From Ampelomyces quisqualis (Eukaryota > Ascomycota > Dothideomycetes > Pleosporales > Phaeosphaeriaceae): a stretch of DNA of 64,000 bases. Under the pieces are notes generated by a model. It had not been told where the DNA came from. It saw only the letters and a program-made list of their open reading frames with translations, and ran no database searches. Every line of letters begins with the position of its first letter. The first letter of the stretch is position 1. This document shows positions 63,508-64,000 of this stretch, in pieces. The translations under genes were made by a program, and so were the position numbers. Location of the stretch: positions 3,348,001 through 3,412,000 of the forward strand of contig JAGTXZ010000003.1 in the NCBI GenBank assembly GCA_018398575.1, given 5' to 3'.

Positions 63508-64000
63508 CATTTTTTGTTATCATAAAGGCTCTTTATCCTTTATTTCCATTTTTTTCAAAATGGTTCAGACTATGTCATCAATCTAGTAATAAACTAAATT
63601 GCAGGGTTTTCGTGGTAAGATTATTGTAGATAAAACTCACTTACTAGTCGTTGAACCTTTATAAACCCTATTATATGAATAATCATTATTATATTTTAAT
63701 TATAATAACTTATCGATTTATACTTGGCTGCATATTGTCTTACACCTGATTAATGTAAGAGTTCCATGCAATTTACCCTTTTTTCTATTATACTTAATAC
63801 AAAAAATAATAACTATTTATCTTTTTTGTTCTTTTTTAATTCTTTTATTAGTAATATTTCATCAAAACCTTTTTCAGTTAAATGTTCTTTGTTGTTCATT
63901 AAGTAACATACTTTTCTAAAATAATAAAAATCTAAGGATTTTTTAGTTATTAAAGAATTTTTTTCAAAAATAGGTAGAATTTTATTTAAAATGTTTTCTA
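63508..64000 (-). mobile_element. cox3 intron (group I), 3' part
   Basis: S-like GATGACATAGTCTG at about 63566-63580 (minus sense) and LAGLIDADG coding upstream. The 5' end is outside the window. Confidence 0.8.
63813..64000 (-). CDS. LAGLIDADG endonuclease C terminus in cox3 intron (partial)
   Basis: ILPIFEKNSLITKKSLDFYY, YLMNNKEHLTEKGFDEILLI, then Lys-rich end and TAG. These are typical of the end of a LAGLIDADG_1 domain (PIF.K.PL.T.K..D) as in the cob intron enzymes. No catalytic motif lies within the window. Confidence 0.75.
   Translation of the reverse strand, partial: ENILNKILPIFEKNSLITKKSLDFYYFRKVCYLMNNKEHLTEKGFDEILLIKELKKNKKDK

Overview
The window is a 64 kb piece of a very large, intron-rich mitochondrial genome of a fungus, most likely a filamentous ascomycete (Pezizomycotina). 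Core respiratory proteins (Nad4, Atp6, Cox2, Cox1, Cob, Nad3, Nad2, Cox3) are all encoded on the minus strand. TGA must be read as Trp (genetic code 4): conserved tryptophans in cob, cox1, cox2 and nad2 are TGA. nad2 and nad3 abut with no spacer, an ascomycete hallmark. The DNA is AT-rich with scattered GC-rich hairpins. No rRNA was seen, and there are few tRNAs.

Reading the minus strand from high to low coordinates: last exon of cox3 (63.5 kb); a 448-codon ORF that begins as a copy of the nad2 N terminus; a tRNA-like gene; nad2 (1 intron); nad3 (1 intron, with its second exon present twice, each copy extended by a membrane ORF); cob (6 exons, 5 introns); trnG and trnC; cox1 (9 exons, 8 introns, including an 11-nt and an 18-nt exon); cox2 (3 exons), reached from cox1 without any stop codon; a degenerate GIY-YIG gene and a displaced cox2 3' end; a broken unknown locus at 13-16 kb; atp6 (3 exons) followed by a membrane ORF and a displaced frameshifted atp6 3' exon; nad4 with an extra C-terminal tail. 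Most introns are group I: junctions follow U|intron...G| and conserved R/S core motifs are visible. They carry LAGLIDADG or GIY-YIG homing-endonuclease genes, often open in frame with the upstream exon, some degenerate, one inserted in another.

Three themes stand out. (1) Gene ends have been duplicated, displaced and fused repeatedly: atp6, cox2, cox1 and nad3 3' ends and cox2 and nad2 5' ends. Several duplicated ends lead into a family of membrane ORFs with charged, low-complexity tails. This resembles the known invasion of fungal mitochondrial genes by foreign 3' ends linked to endonuclease ORFs, but here the passenger ORFs are mostly not recognisable endonucleases. (2) Eight intergenic copies of a roughly 160-260 nt element share a chain of hairpins whose stems covary between copies. 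They may be an RNA family used as gene punctuation where tRNAs are scarce. (3) In-frame tandem repeats and long A/T runs interrupt many reading frames.

Exon junctions were placed by eye from protein conservation plus group I splice rules and check out in reading phase for atp6, cox1, cob, cox2 and nad2. No alignment, structure or homology search was run.
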